Part shown: piece by piece, positions 1-6,930 of the stretch
Position numbering within the stretch: position 1 is the first letter of the stretch
How the letters are laid out: the number at the start of each line of letters is the position of its first letter
Assembly: GCA_023255165.1 (NCBI GenBank)
Contig: JALRJD010000292.1
Span: 1-11,594 of the forward strand
DNA length: 11,594 bases
Direction: 5' to 3'
Source: Porticoccaceae bacterium
Lineage (GTDB): Bacteria > Pseudomonadota > Gammaproteobacteria > Pseudomonadales > Porticoccaceae
Translations under genes and position numbers: made by a program
Notes under the pieces: model-generated
Seen by the model: only the letters and a program-made list of their open reading frames with translations
The model's database searches: none
Told to the model about the DNA's origin: nothing

Positions 1-38
1 CTGTGACAGGCTAATTGTTGCCGGCAAAGCTCCCACCT

Positions 39-157
39 GTCATTGCGAGCGCAGCGAAGCAATCCAACCCCGAAACTCTTTCAAGCCATTACAATCTCTG
101 GATTGCTTCACCCCTCCGGGGTTCGCAAAGACGAAATAAGCGGGGTTTGCAAAGACG
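39..157. repeat. REP/MITE-like palindromic intergenic repeat
   Basis: The left arm (39-65) begins GTCATTGCGAG and ends GCGAAGCAATCC. The facing arm begins GGATTGCTTC (100-109) and continues to TTCGCAAAGACG (122-133), an imperfect reverse complement of the left arm's outer part. The right side also carries a 17-bp direct repeat with one mismatch, CGGGGTTCGCAAAGACG (117-133) and CGGGGTTTGCAAAGACG (141-157). The CATTGCGAG...GAAGCAATCC pattern is familiar from dispersed non-coding palindromic repeats in many bacterial genomes. The element lies 3' of the leftward permease gene and has no coding capacity I believe. A further 10-bp perfect palindrome, TTGCCGGCAA, lies just outside it at 18-27. Exact borders and family are uncertain. 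Confidence 0.65.
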
Positions 158-189
158 GGGCAAGAAACGCGCGCAGGCCAACAAACGGC

Positions 190-1290
190 TTATACCTGGT
201 TGAGCAAATAGCCGATAAGCAAGACCTGCGGCACGGTGACAAGCGGGAGGAACAGCGCGATCTTCCATGATTTGGTGGTATCGCGAATCACCATCACCTC
301 GGTGTAGTCGGTGGCGACGCCGGCCATCAAAAAAGTAAACCCATTGCCTGGTGCGGCGGCGCGGGTAAGGATATCCGCCGCGATTGGCGTGGAGCCCTCT
401 GAGCAGACTTCGATAATGGTTGCCGCCAGCAGCGTCAGAAAAAGCCCGGCTACGGTTGGGCCAAACAGCATTTGGTAAGTGTCCAGCGGCACCAGCGCGC
501 GAATGACTGTGGCCAGCACAATACCAAAAAACAACCAGCGAAAAACCATTCTCGAGTCGCGCAGCCCGTCCCACATCAACAGCGCCAAACCTTTCGGGGT
601 AAAACTGGCCTGTTTTATCGATGCCACTATCTGCGGCCAGATCGGTGCATTGGATTGCTCGGCGTTTTGCGCGGTGCTGTTGGGGTTGGCGGGCAGTACC
701 TGAGATGCCACGAGACGGTCAAACACCATGCCAGAGATAATGCCAATCAACATCGACAGCACAATAAAGGCCAGGGTATAGCCCCAGCCAATCAGGGTGA
801 TCAGCACCACGGTCAGCGACAGTGAGTTCCACGGGCTGGCAATCAAAAAAGCCATCAACTGGCCGAGGCTGGCGCCGCGCTCATAGAGTTTGGTTCCCAC
901 CATCAGGATGCCGTGGCTGCACAGGTCGAGCAGCACGCCGGCAAAGGTTGCCCGCACCACGCCTTTTAAGGTGCCGCCCTGCCCCAGTGCGGACATCACT
1001 AGTTCGCGGGGAATGCGTTCGAGCAGGCCGACAAATACCACGGCCATCAGCAGGCCCCACCACATTTTGTTGATCAGCTCATAGATGCCCGATGTGGCCG
1101 TAACCAACCACTGCGGCAGCTTCGCGGCCATCTCATCCTGGCTAACCAGGGTGACAAAAAGAAGATAACCAAGCGCCACCAGCGTGGCGGACACCCACAA
1201 TAAATAGTCCGGGCGGGCCTTTTTTATTTCGTCAGTTTCGCAGCAGGAGGGTGTGACTTTTGGGGGTTGTGGTTCGCAGCAATCGCTCAT
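190..1290 (-). CDS. SO_0444/ArsP-family permease, probable Cu/Zn-type metal efflux protein
   Basis: This 366-residue inner-membrane permease of the DUF318/ArsP_1 type is predicted to export metal or metalloid ions. About eight to ten hydrophobic segments are visible, among them residues 29-50, 70-91, 144-165, 168-190, 249-266, 277-298 and 341-362. Two conserved halves carry the family hallmarks: CSHGILMVGTKLYERGAS (124-141) followed by SPWNSLSLT (152-160), and EVCSEGSTPIAADIL (294-308) followed by GVATDYTEVMVI (324-335). Cys124 and Cys296 sit in equivalent places in the two halves. The short cytosolic N-terminus has two vicinal Cys pairs (C4-C5 and C16-C17), as expected for a soft-metal binding tail in the SO_0444 branch. 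The loop at about 196-217 is Asn/Ser/Ala-rich and variable-looking. The ATG has a GAAGG ribosome site about 10 bases upstream. It diverges from the histidine kinase at 1418. Substrate choice (Cu, Zn or arsenicals) is inferred from family only. Confidence 0.75.
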   Translation of the reverse strand: MSDCCEPQPPKVTPSCCETDEIKKARPDYLLWVSATLVALGYLLFVTLVSQDEMAAKLPQWLVTATSGIYELINKMWWGLLMAVVFVGLLERIPRELVMSALGQGGTLKGVVRATFAGVLLDLCSHGILMVGTKLYERGASLGQLMAFLIASPWNSLSLTVVLITLIGWGYTLAFIVLSMLIGIISGMVFDRLVASQVLPANPNSTAQNAEQSNAPIWPQIVASIKQASFTPKGLALLMWDGLRDSRMVFRWLFFGIVLATVIRALVPLDTYQMLFGPTVAGLFLTLLAATIIEVCSEGSTPIAADILTRAAAPGNGFTFLMAGVATDYTEVMVIRDTTKSWKIALFLPLVTVPQVLLIGYLLNQV

Positions 1291-1348
1291 AATTACTCGT
1301 CCTTCAGGCAGTCCTTGATTAAACCTAGGCTACTCCGCATATTGATGA

Positions 1349-1376
1349 CTGACAACTGCAATTTCACCGCTATAAT
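1349..1376 (+). promoter_or_regulatory. Predicted sigma70 promoter of the histidine kinase gene
   Basis: CTGACA (1349-1354, five of six matches to the -35 consensus) is followed after 16 bases by a perfect TATAAT (1371-1376). Transcription would start near 1383, giving a leader of about 35 bases to the ATG at 1418. On the opposite strand no equally good promoter is seen for the permease. A weak TTGTCA with a 17-base spacer to TAGCCT is the best candidate there. Confidence 0.65.
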
Positions 1377-1417
1377 GGGTGCTTATTGACGCCGCTTGAG
1401 AACTATCCAAATTGACC

Positions 1418-2857
1418 ATGATAAAAAAGTACAGTGCCCTGATTTCGATCTTGCTGTTTAGCCAGGTAGCGGCAGCCGATATTTTCTGGTTTGTTCGCCA
1501 GGAAAACGGCGATACCAATTGGCAGTATGTGGCTAATTTCTCCAGCGGCATTTTAATTATCGCGCTGTCTTTGACGGCGATCTGGTTGGCCTTTACCCGC
1601 CGTGCGGCGCAGCGTTACAACCGCGATCTGGAAGAGATTCGCGCGCAATTGGAAGATCGCGTCAAAGAGCGCACTGCGACACTCGACAAGGCAAACAGTC
1701 TGTTGCAACAGAGTAATCAGGCGCTCGAAGAGGAGATTGCCGAGCACCGCGATACCACGAAAAAACTGCGTCTCTCCGAGTCTTATATCACTAGCATTTT
1801 GCGCTCTATGCCGCTGATGCTGATTGGTCTCAATAAAAACGGTGAGATCACCCAGTGGAACAGCCGCGCCGAAGAGACCAGCGGTCTGCCCGCTGACCGG
1901 GTGCTGGGCAAGAATCTCTGGCAGGCCTACCCGACCATTGCGGTGACCGCGGAGCAAATCAAGCAAGCGCAGGATGAAGACAAGACCCTGACGATAAAAT
2001 ACAGCCAGCGCGGGCAGTACCATTTTGATATCACCATTTATCCGCTGCAGGACCAACTCGAGACCGGTGTGGTGATTCTGATCGACGATGTCACCCAGCG
2101 CGTGCAGAGTGAAAATATGCTGGTGCAGCGCGACAAGATGTCATCCATGGGCGAAATGGCTTCGGTGATGGCCCACGATATTAATATTCCGCTGCAGGCG
2201 ATTCTCAAGGATCTGCAGACTGTGCGCCAGGATCTGACCGAAGAGCATATCGACCCTGAGGGAATCAATGAGTTGCTTGAAGACGCGCTGATCCGTGGGC
2301 GTCAGGCTGCCTCTGTGATCAATAATCTGATTGGCTTTTCAGATGGTGGCGCCGGTGAGAAGCAGCTGGCCAATATTACCGAGGTGATGGATCACAGCGT
2401 CGAACTGGCCGCGGATGTGCTCTCGGTAACCAAAGGTCTGCGCTTTAAAGATGTGGTGATCAATCACAATTATGCCGATGAGTTGCCCCAGCTGCGCTGC
2501 CATGTACCAGAGCTGCAGCAGGTTTTTCTCAGTCTGTTTCGACACGCTTGCTACGCCCTCGGCAAAATCGAAGACCCGGCTCATACGCCATCAATCAATA
2601 TTGAAATCAGTGAGTTCTACGATGCGATCTGGGTGCGAGTGCAACACAATGGTCGCGGCCTGACCGGCGCAGAACAGCAGTTACTTTTTGAGCCCTTCTT
2701 TGCCAACAGTCACGGTGATGGCCATCAGGAAACGGATGCCGGCGAGCGACTCTCTTTTGCGCACTTTATTATCACCGAGCAACATCAGGGTCAGATTGCG
2801 GTGACATCGGATATCAATATCGGCACCACTTTCCATATTCAGTTGCCGCTGCTATAA
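1418..2857 (+). CDS. Membrane-anchored PAS sensor histidine kinase with degenerate ATP-binding domain
   Basis: This 479-residue orphan sensor kinase homologue is numbered from the ATG at 1418. A TTG six bases upstream (1412) is an alternative start, and neither has a strong ribosome site. A hydrophobic N-terminal signal or anchor (about 5-20) is followed by a short periplasmic stretch, a membrane helix (43-60), a coiled coil (about 65-120), a PAS domain (about 122-228), a HisKA dimerisation helix (about 238-308) and an HATPase-like domain (about 355-479). The H-box is intact (MAHDINIPL, His253). The ATP-binding motifs are not. Both N-box asparagines are replaced (Ser372 and His376 in LSLFRHACYAL). 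The G1 aspartate is His410 (QHNGRGL instead of DNGxG). The glycine-rich G2 box has decayed to DAGERLS. FEPFF and the GTTFHIQLPL end are kept. It may be a pseudokinase, a phosphatase or a phospho-acceptor for another kinase. No response regulator is adjacent. Divergence from the permease suggests, but does not prove, a link. Confidence 0.85.
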   Translation: MIKKYSALISILLFSQVAAADIFWFVRQENGDTNWQYVANFSSGILIIALSLTAIWLAFTRRAAQRYNRDLEEIRAQLEDRVKERTATLDKANSLLQQSNQALEEEIAEHRDTTKKLRLSESYITSILRSMPLMLIGLNKNGEITQWNSRAEETSGLPADRVLGKNLWQAYPTIAVTAEQIKQAQDEDKTLTIKYSQRGQYHFDITIYPLQDQLETGVVILIDDVTQRVQSENMLVQRDKMSSMGEMASVMAHDINIPLQAILKDLQTVRQDLTEEHIDPEGINELLEDALIRGRQAASVINNLIGFSDGGAGEKQLANITEVMDHSVELAADVLSVTKGLRFKDVVINHNYADELPQLRCHVPELQQVFLSLFRHACYALGKIEDPAHTPSINIEISEFYDAIWVRVQHNGRGLTGAEQQLLFEPFFANSHGDGHQETDAGERLSFAHFIITEQHQGQIAVTSDINIGTTFHIQLPLL

Positions 2858-2912
2858 GTCCATTAAAGGTCCATTAAAGGTCCATTAAAGGTCTGTTAAA
2901 AGTCCAGCAAAG
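2858..2912. repeat. 11-bp tandem repeat array, five units
   Basis: The unit GTCCATTAAAG occurs three times perfectly (2858-2868, 2869-2879, 2880-2890). Two degenerate copies follow: GTCTGTTAAAA (2891-2901) and GTCCAGCAAAG (2902-2912). The array starts at the base after the kinase stop codon and ends five bases before the stop codon of the convergent ybbP, so it fills the intergenic space. The unit length is not a multiple of three. No stable hairpin or U-tract typical of an intrinsic terminator is visible. Confidence 0.9.
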
Positions 2913-2917
2913 AACCA

Positions 2918-5404
2918 TCACAAACTATTCAGAACCTGCAGCGGCGGTTGCGTAACCGCCTTGCGGCTGTAGGCCACACCGAGCACACCCACCAACAATC
3001 CCCCGGCCACAGGGCCAACCATCCACAGCCATGGGTGCCAGTTAAACGGCAGGCTAAACATAAACCGCTGCAACATGGCGACCGCGAACTCGGCACCCAG
3101 TGCCGCCAGTAAACCGGCCATCAGTCCCAGTGTGCTGAACTCAACCCACTGCACCCCCAGAATAAGACGCCGCGAACTGCCCAAGGTGCGCAGAATCGCA
3201 CTCTCCTGCAGGCGCTCTTGCATCGACAAACTCACCGCGGCAAACATCACCACAATACCGCAGCCAAGAATCAGCAAGGTCATCATCTCCAGACCACGGG
3301 TCACCTGCGAGACAATGGTGCGGATGCGATCGATAATTTTATCCAGCTCAATCACCTGGACCGTGGGGTATTTGCGCAGCAGGTCGTTGACCAGCAATTT
3401 TTCCTCGGCGGGAATATACAGGCTGGTCATATGGGTGCGCGGGTACTCTTCCAGATAACCCTCGGGAAAGAGAAAGTAAAAGTTGGGGGTCATATTGTCC
3501 CAGTTAAGACTGCGGGTGCTGGTGATCACTGCATCGAATGTCAAGCCGCCAACGCTAAACTGAATGGTGTCGCCAAGCTTAAGGCCCAGCTCTTTGGCGA
3601 TATCTTCCTCCAGCGAAACCGGTGCCAGGGCTCCATTCTGTGGTGTGCTGTCATCCCACCACTGGCCCTGTATCACTTTGTTACCCTCTGGCAAGTCGCG
3701 GGTCCAACTCAGGTTTAGCTCGCGGCGCAGCGACTCATGATCCTCCGGCACCACGTCGGCGGGCGGCAGATTATTGAGCAAGGTGATGCGTCCGCGCACC
3801 ATGGAATACCAGCCTGCGGTTTCCAATTCGCGCTGATCAATTAATTGTTTCACGCCGTCGAGTTCATGGGCCGCAACGTTGACCAGAAAATGATTTGGCG
3901 CATCATCGGCCAACTGCCAGCGCCACTCGTCGATCAGCGAAGTGCGCACCACGACCATTATCATCAGCAGCGCGATGGCACCGGAGAAGCCAACCATCTG
4001 AATCAGGCTTGGCTTTTTGCGGCGCCACAGATTCGACAGCGCCAGACGCCAGATGCTGCCCATCCAGTGGCCATAGGTTTTACCCAGGCGCAGTAACAGC
4101 AGGCCGACGGCAATGGATGCCATGGCGGTCAGCGCAAAGCCAAGCAGAATCGCCAGCGACAACCAAAGATTATTGCTGTACCAGAACAGCAGCAGCGCCA
4201 CCGCCAACACACCGAGAGAACCGCGGGCGGCGGCATTGAGATTGTTGATCGGCGTATCGCGGCGCAACACCGCCAGCGGTGACTGTGCCGGCAGATGCCA
4301 CAGAGCTGGCAAGGTAAAGCCGGCCAGGCAGAGCATGCCGGTGGCCATACCGGTGATCCATGGCCGCGGCCCGGCCATAGGCAGCGCGATGGGCAACCAT
4401 TCCCGCACTGCGGAAATTAATAGTTGGTGAAAGGCCCAACCCAGCACCAGCCCAATAACCGAGCCAATGACTCCGAGCAGAACAATCTGCTGCAGATAGA
4501 GCGAACGCACCCGCCTGGCAGCAATTCCCCAGCTTTTTAGCAGCGCCACTTGCAGCGTCTGGCCATTGGCAAAATGGTGGCTGGCCAGGGCCAGCGCAAT
4601 CCCCGCCAACACCACGCCAATACTGCCTGCCAGCAACAGAAAGCGGCGTCCGCGATCCATGGTGCTGGCAATACTCGCCTGAGCTTCATCTGGTGTAATC
4701 AGGCGCTCATGAACACTGAGCTGCGGTTTTAGCCAGTCGACGTAACCTTCAAAGTCATCGCCGTCAGCCAGCAGTAGTCGGTAGTTGACCCGACTGCCGG
4801 GCTGGATCACCGCGGCCTTATCCAGATCTTGCCAATTCATCAGAATGCGCGCGCCAAACATCGAAAACGAGCTGCCGCCATCCGGCTCTTCAATCAAAAT
4901 CTGGCTGACTGTAAAGCTGCCATCGCCAAGCTCAATGGCATCGCCTAGCTGGATATCAAGCAGCGGCAATAGTCGCGAATCGACCCACAGCTCACCGCGC
5001 GCCGGGCCCTGCGTGACCAGCTCGATATCCGCCTCGTCGGTGGCAAAAGGAGTCTGCGAACGCTTGACCGCACCGCGCAGTGGATAGCTGCTCTCAACCG
5101 CTTTGACCGACGCCAGATGCATCTCATCGCCATGATAGGTCATCGAGGCAAATGAGACCGTCTGCGCCGTGCGCACGCCCTCTTCGGCGGCGCGTTGCAA
5201 CCACTGCGGATTAAATGGCTTACTGCTGCGAACCACCAGATCGGCGGCAAGAAATGAGCTGGATTCGGCAATCAGCGCTCGCTCAACTCGTTCGGCCAGC
5301 AGCGCCACCGAAGTGACCACGGCCACCGCCAAAACCAGTGAGGCAAAGATCAGCCGCAACTGTCCGCCGCGCCAGCTGCGCAGCAACATTTTAAATGCCA
5401 GCAT
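2918..5404 (-). CDS. ybbP: YbbP-like ABC transporter permease (FtsX/MacB fold)
   Basis: This 828-residue inner-membrane subunit pairs with the ATPase encoded just upstream. About ten transmembrane helices are visible: 17-38, 255-276, 304-330, 349-368, 395-409, 413-438, 468-487, 703-726, 756-779 and 795-814. They are arranged as two FtsX-type units separated by large periplasmic domains (about 40-250 and 490-700). The length and helix plan fit YbbP of E. coli (about 800 residues). Both FtsX units show the family pattern in which a helix is followed by a cytosolic segment rich in L, R and G: QVALLKSWGIAARRV (285-299) and ESAILRTLGSSRRLI (734-748). These segments contact the ATPase. The ATG overlaps the ybbA stop by one base (TGATG), implying coupled translation. 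Known family role: mechanotransmission or extraction of hydrophobic substrates from the inner membrane, working with TesA. The substrate here is not known. Confidence 0.9.
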   Translation of the reverse strand: MLAFKMLLRSWRGGQLRLIFASLVLAVAVVTSVALLAERVERALIAESSSFLAADLVVRSSKPFNPQWLQRAAEEGVRTAQTVSFASMTYHGDEMHLASVKAVESSYPLRGAVKRSQTPFATDEADIELVTQGPARGELWVDSRLLPLLDIQLGDAIELGDGSFTVSQILIEEPDGGSSFSMFGARILMNWQDLDKAAVIQPGSRVNYRLLLADGDDFEGYVDWLKPQLSVHERLITPDEAQASIASTMDRGRRFLLLAGSIGVVLAGIALALASHHFANGQTLQVALLKSWGIAARRVRSLYLQQIVLLGVIGSVIGLVLGWAFHQLLISAVREWLPIALPMAGPRPWITGMATGMLCLAGFTLPALWHLPAQSPLAVLRRDTPINNLNAAARGSLGVLAVALLLFWYSNNLWLSLAILLGFALTAMASIAVGLLLLRLGKTYGHWMGSIWRLALSNLWRRKKPSLIQMVGFSGAIALLMIMVVVRTSLIDEWRWQLADDAPNHFLVNVAAHELDGVKQLIDQRELETAGWYSMVRGRITLLNNLPPADVVPEDHESLRRELNLSWTRDLPEGNKVIQGQWWDDSTPQNGALAPVSLEEDIAKELGLKLGDTIQFSVGGLTFDAVITSTRSLNWDNMTPNFYFLFPEGYLEEYPRTHMTSLYIPAEEKLLVNDLLRKYPTVQVIELDKIIDRIRTIVSQVTRGLEMMTLLILGCGIVVMFAAVSLSMQERLQESAILRTLGSSRRLILGVQWVEFSTLGLMAGLLAALGAEFAVAMLQRFMFSLPFNWHPWLWMVGPVAGGLLVGVLGVAYSRKAVTQPPLQVLNSL

Positions 5405-6078
5405 CAGGCGTTATTTCCCGAGTTGATCTGACGCCCGGCCTGCAGCTCCAGCGTGCGACCGCAGCGTGCAGCCAATGTCTTTTCATGGGTGACCAGAATC
5501 AGAGTTGTGCCCTCTTCCTGGTTTAAATCAAACAGCAGATCGTTAATTTTAGCGCCGGTGCCGGTGTCCAGATTGCCGGTGGGTTCATCGGCAAACAGAA
5601 TGGTCGGTCGACAGGCAAAGGCTCGCGCCAGTGCCACCCGCTGTTGCTCGCCGCCAGACAGCTGTCGCGGATAATGACCAACTCGTGCCGCCAGACCGAC
5701 TCGCTCGAGATAGTGCGCGGCGGTTTGCAGCGCATCGCTGACCCCTTGCAACTCCAGCGGCAGGGCAACATTTTCAAGTGCGGTTAAACCGGGCAGCAGA
5801 TGGAAGGATTGAAAAACAAAGCCGACATGCCCGGCGCGCACCGCTGCGCGGCCCTCTTCATCCATGGCGGTAATATCCTCGCCATTAATTGATACCGTGC
5901 CGGAGGTGGGCAGATCGAGACCGGCGAGAATGCCGAGCAGTGTCGATTTGCCGGACCCGGAGGCGCCGACGATGGCCAGCGTCTCACCGGCCTGCACCGA
6001 GAGATTGATATTGTCGAGAATGCACAGGGTTCCCTCGGAGGTGACGACCTGTTTGCTGATACTGCTGACATCAATCAT
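5404..6078 (-). CDS. ybbA: YbbA-like ABC transporter ATPase
   Basis: This 224-residue cytosolic ATP-binding subunit belongs to the MacB/LolD/YbbA class. All motifs are intact: Walker A GASGSGKST (38-46), Q-loop Gln90 in FVFQSFHLLPGLTALENV, signature LSGGE (140-144), Walker B ILFADE (160-165), D-loop NLD (169-171) and H-loop His198 in LVTHE. The FQSFHLLP and ALENVALPLEL stretches are typical of the lipoprotein-release/MacB branch. It is transcribed leftward just ahead of the permease with a one-base overlap, and it diverges from tesA as in E. coli. The ATG at 6078 has only a weak ribosome site (GGA, 6 bases upstream). LolD is a close relative, but the TesA neighbour and the ten-helix permease argue for YbbA. 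Confidence 0.92.
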   Translation of the reverse strand: MIDVSSISKQVVTSEGTLCILDNINLSVQAGETLAIVGASGSGKSTLLGILAGLDLPTSGTVSINGEDITAMDEEGRAAVRAGHVGFVFQSFHLLPGLTALENVALPLELQGVSDALQTAAHYLERVGLAARVGHYPRQLSGGEQQRVALARAFACRPTILFADEPTGNLDTGTGAKINDLLFDLNQEEGTTLILVTHEKTLAARCGRTLELQAGRQINSGNNA

Positions 6079-6100
6079 AAAAAATCCATGGTTGTTATTG

Positions 6101-6127
6101 AAACGTAGGAGTTACACTCTTACGTTT
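6101..6127. promoter_or_regulatory. 27-bp near-perfect palindrome upstream of ybbA, candidate operator
   Basis: The left arm AAACGTAGGAGT (6101-6112) and right arm ACTCTTACGTTT (6116-6127) are inverted copies with one mismatch in twelve, around a TAC centre. It lies 22 bases from the ybbA start codon inside the 199-base ybbA/tesA divergent region. Because it sits 5' of ybbA and about 150 bases upstream of tesA, a terminator role is unlikely. A regulator-binding site or a ybbA leader hairpin is more plausible. A direct repeat CCGGTTTGC / CCGGTTGC lies further on (about 6146-6164). Confidence 0.5.
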
Positions 6128-6193
6128 TAAAATCTGGTGTAAAAGCCGGTTTGCATCCGGTTGCTTATGGTACGCAGTGAAAGCTGATTTGTA

Positions 6194-6225
6194 TTGACTC
6201 TGTTAGGTCATGCACGCTTTATACG
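6194..6225 (+). promoter_or_regulatory. Weak candidate sigma70 promoter for tesA
   Basis: TTGACT (6194-6199) matches the -35 consensus at five positions. The downstream TTTATACG (6218-6225) offers either TTTATA at an 18-base spacer or TATACG at a 20-base spacer, so the -10 element is poor. The start codon is about 50 bases further at 6278. Confidence 0.3.
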
Positions 6226-6277
6226 TAATGCACTGCTCGCTCGAACTCAATATTGCCAATAAAAAAGATATAACCAC

Positions 6278-6907
6278 ATGGTATTCATAAATAACTGCGC
6301 CCAATTATTGCGCAATCTGCTTATTACCCTGCTGCTGGTTACCCTGCTGCTGGCAACGGGCACCAGCTCGGCGTCAACACTGCTGGTGCTTGGCGACAGC
6401 CTCAGTGCCGGCTATGGCATCGACCCTGACAAAGGTTGGGTCAACCTGCTGCGCGACGATATCGACAGCCAACACAGTATTATCAATGCCAGCATCAGTG
6501 GCGACACCACCGGCAATGGCCTGGCACGGCTGCCAACACTGCTGGAAAAATTCAAGCCGAGCCATGTTTTGATTGAGCTGGGTGGCAACGACGGATTGCA
6601 GGGCCATCCGCTGTCACGGATGAAAACCAATCTGGCGCGCATGATTGCGCTGTGCCGGGAACATAACGCGCAGCCGATTCTGTTTGCCATGCGACTGCCG
6701 CCCAACTACGGCAAGCGCTACAGCGAAACCTTTGCCGCGGTGTTTCCAACTCTGGCGAAAGAGCAAAATGTGCCGCTGGTGCCGTTCCAGTTTGAACAGC
6801 TTATGCTGACAGAGGGCATGATTCAGCAGGATGGCATCCACCCAACCGAACCGGCGCAACCGTTTATCGCGCAGGCGGTGTGGGGAGAAATTAAAAGATT
6901 TTTATAG
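6278..6907 (+). CDS. tesA: Periplasmic SGNH esterase, acyl-CoA thioesterase I / lysophospholipase L1
   Basis: This 209-residue GDSL/SGNH hydrolase cleaves ester and thioester bonds of long acyl chains. The signal peptide covers about residues 1-32 (hydrophobic core LLITLLLVTLLLATG, then SSAS before the mature TLLVLGDS), so the enzyme is exported to the periplasm. The four blocks are complete: GDSLSAGYG with nucleophile Ser41, oxyanion Gly75 in SGDTT, Asn104 in GGNDG, and the Asp185/His188 pair in DGIHP. Length and motif order match E. coli TesA. It diverges from ybbA-ybbP, the conserved arrangement in which the ABC complex is thought to deliver substrate to TesA. The signal-peptide core contains a perfect in-frame 15-bp tandem duplication (6324-6353). 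The stop lies 23 bases from the convergent msrB stop, with no clear intrinsic terminator between them. Confidence 0.93.
   Translation: MVFINNCAQLLRNLLITLLLVTLLLATGTSSASTLLVLGDSLSAGYGIDPDKGWVNLLRDDIDSQHSIINASISGDTTGNGLARLPTLLEKFKPSHVLIELGGNDGLQGHPLSRMKTNLARMIALCREHNAQPILFAMRLPPNYGKRYSETFAAVFPTLAKEQNVPLVPFQFEQLMLTEGMIQQDGIHPTEPAQPFIAQAVWGEIKRFL
6324..6353. repeat. 15-bp perfect tandem duplication inside the tesA signal peptide
   Basis: TTACCCTGCTGCTGG occurs at 6324-6338 and again at 6339-6353. It encodes the doubled TLLL core (ITLLLVTLLL, residues 16-25). The unit is a multiple of three, so gain or loss of one copy would keep the frame and change the hydrophobic core by five residues. Confidence 0.9.
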
Positions 6908-6930
6908 CGCCGCCAGGGTGGCAACGCAAT

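Noticed and set aside
89..574. Leftward open frame of about 161 codons overlapping the permease 3' end and the palindromic repeat
   Set aside because: It runs out of frame through the well-supported permease gene and into a non-coding repeat. Its translation is Arg/His-rich and unlike any family I recognise.
1291..1316. Metal-responsive MerR-type operator ahead of the permease
   Set aside because: Only a direct repeat AAGGAC (minus strand) is present, one copy of which serves as the ribosome site. No dyad with a 19-20 base promoter spacer could be identified.
1412..1417. TTG codon as start of the histidine kinase
   Set aside because: An in-frame ATG follows two codons later, and the region lacks a ribosome site favouring the TTG. 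It remains possible but would add only two residues.
2858..2912. CRISPR-like array
   Set aside because: The units are 11 bp, directly abutting and without spacers, and no cas genes are present. It is a plain tandem repeat.
3218..3718. Rightward 166-codon open frame antisense to ybbP
   Set aside because: It is fully covered by the ybbP coding sequence, is low in recognisable motifs and has shadow-like composition.
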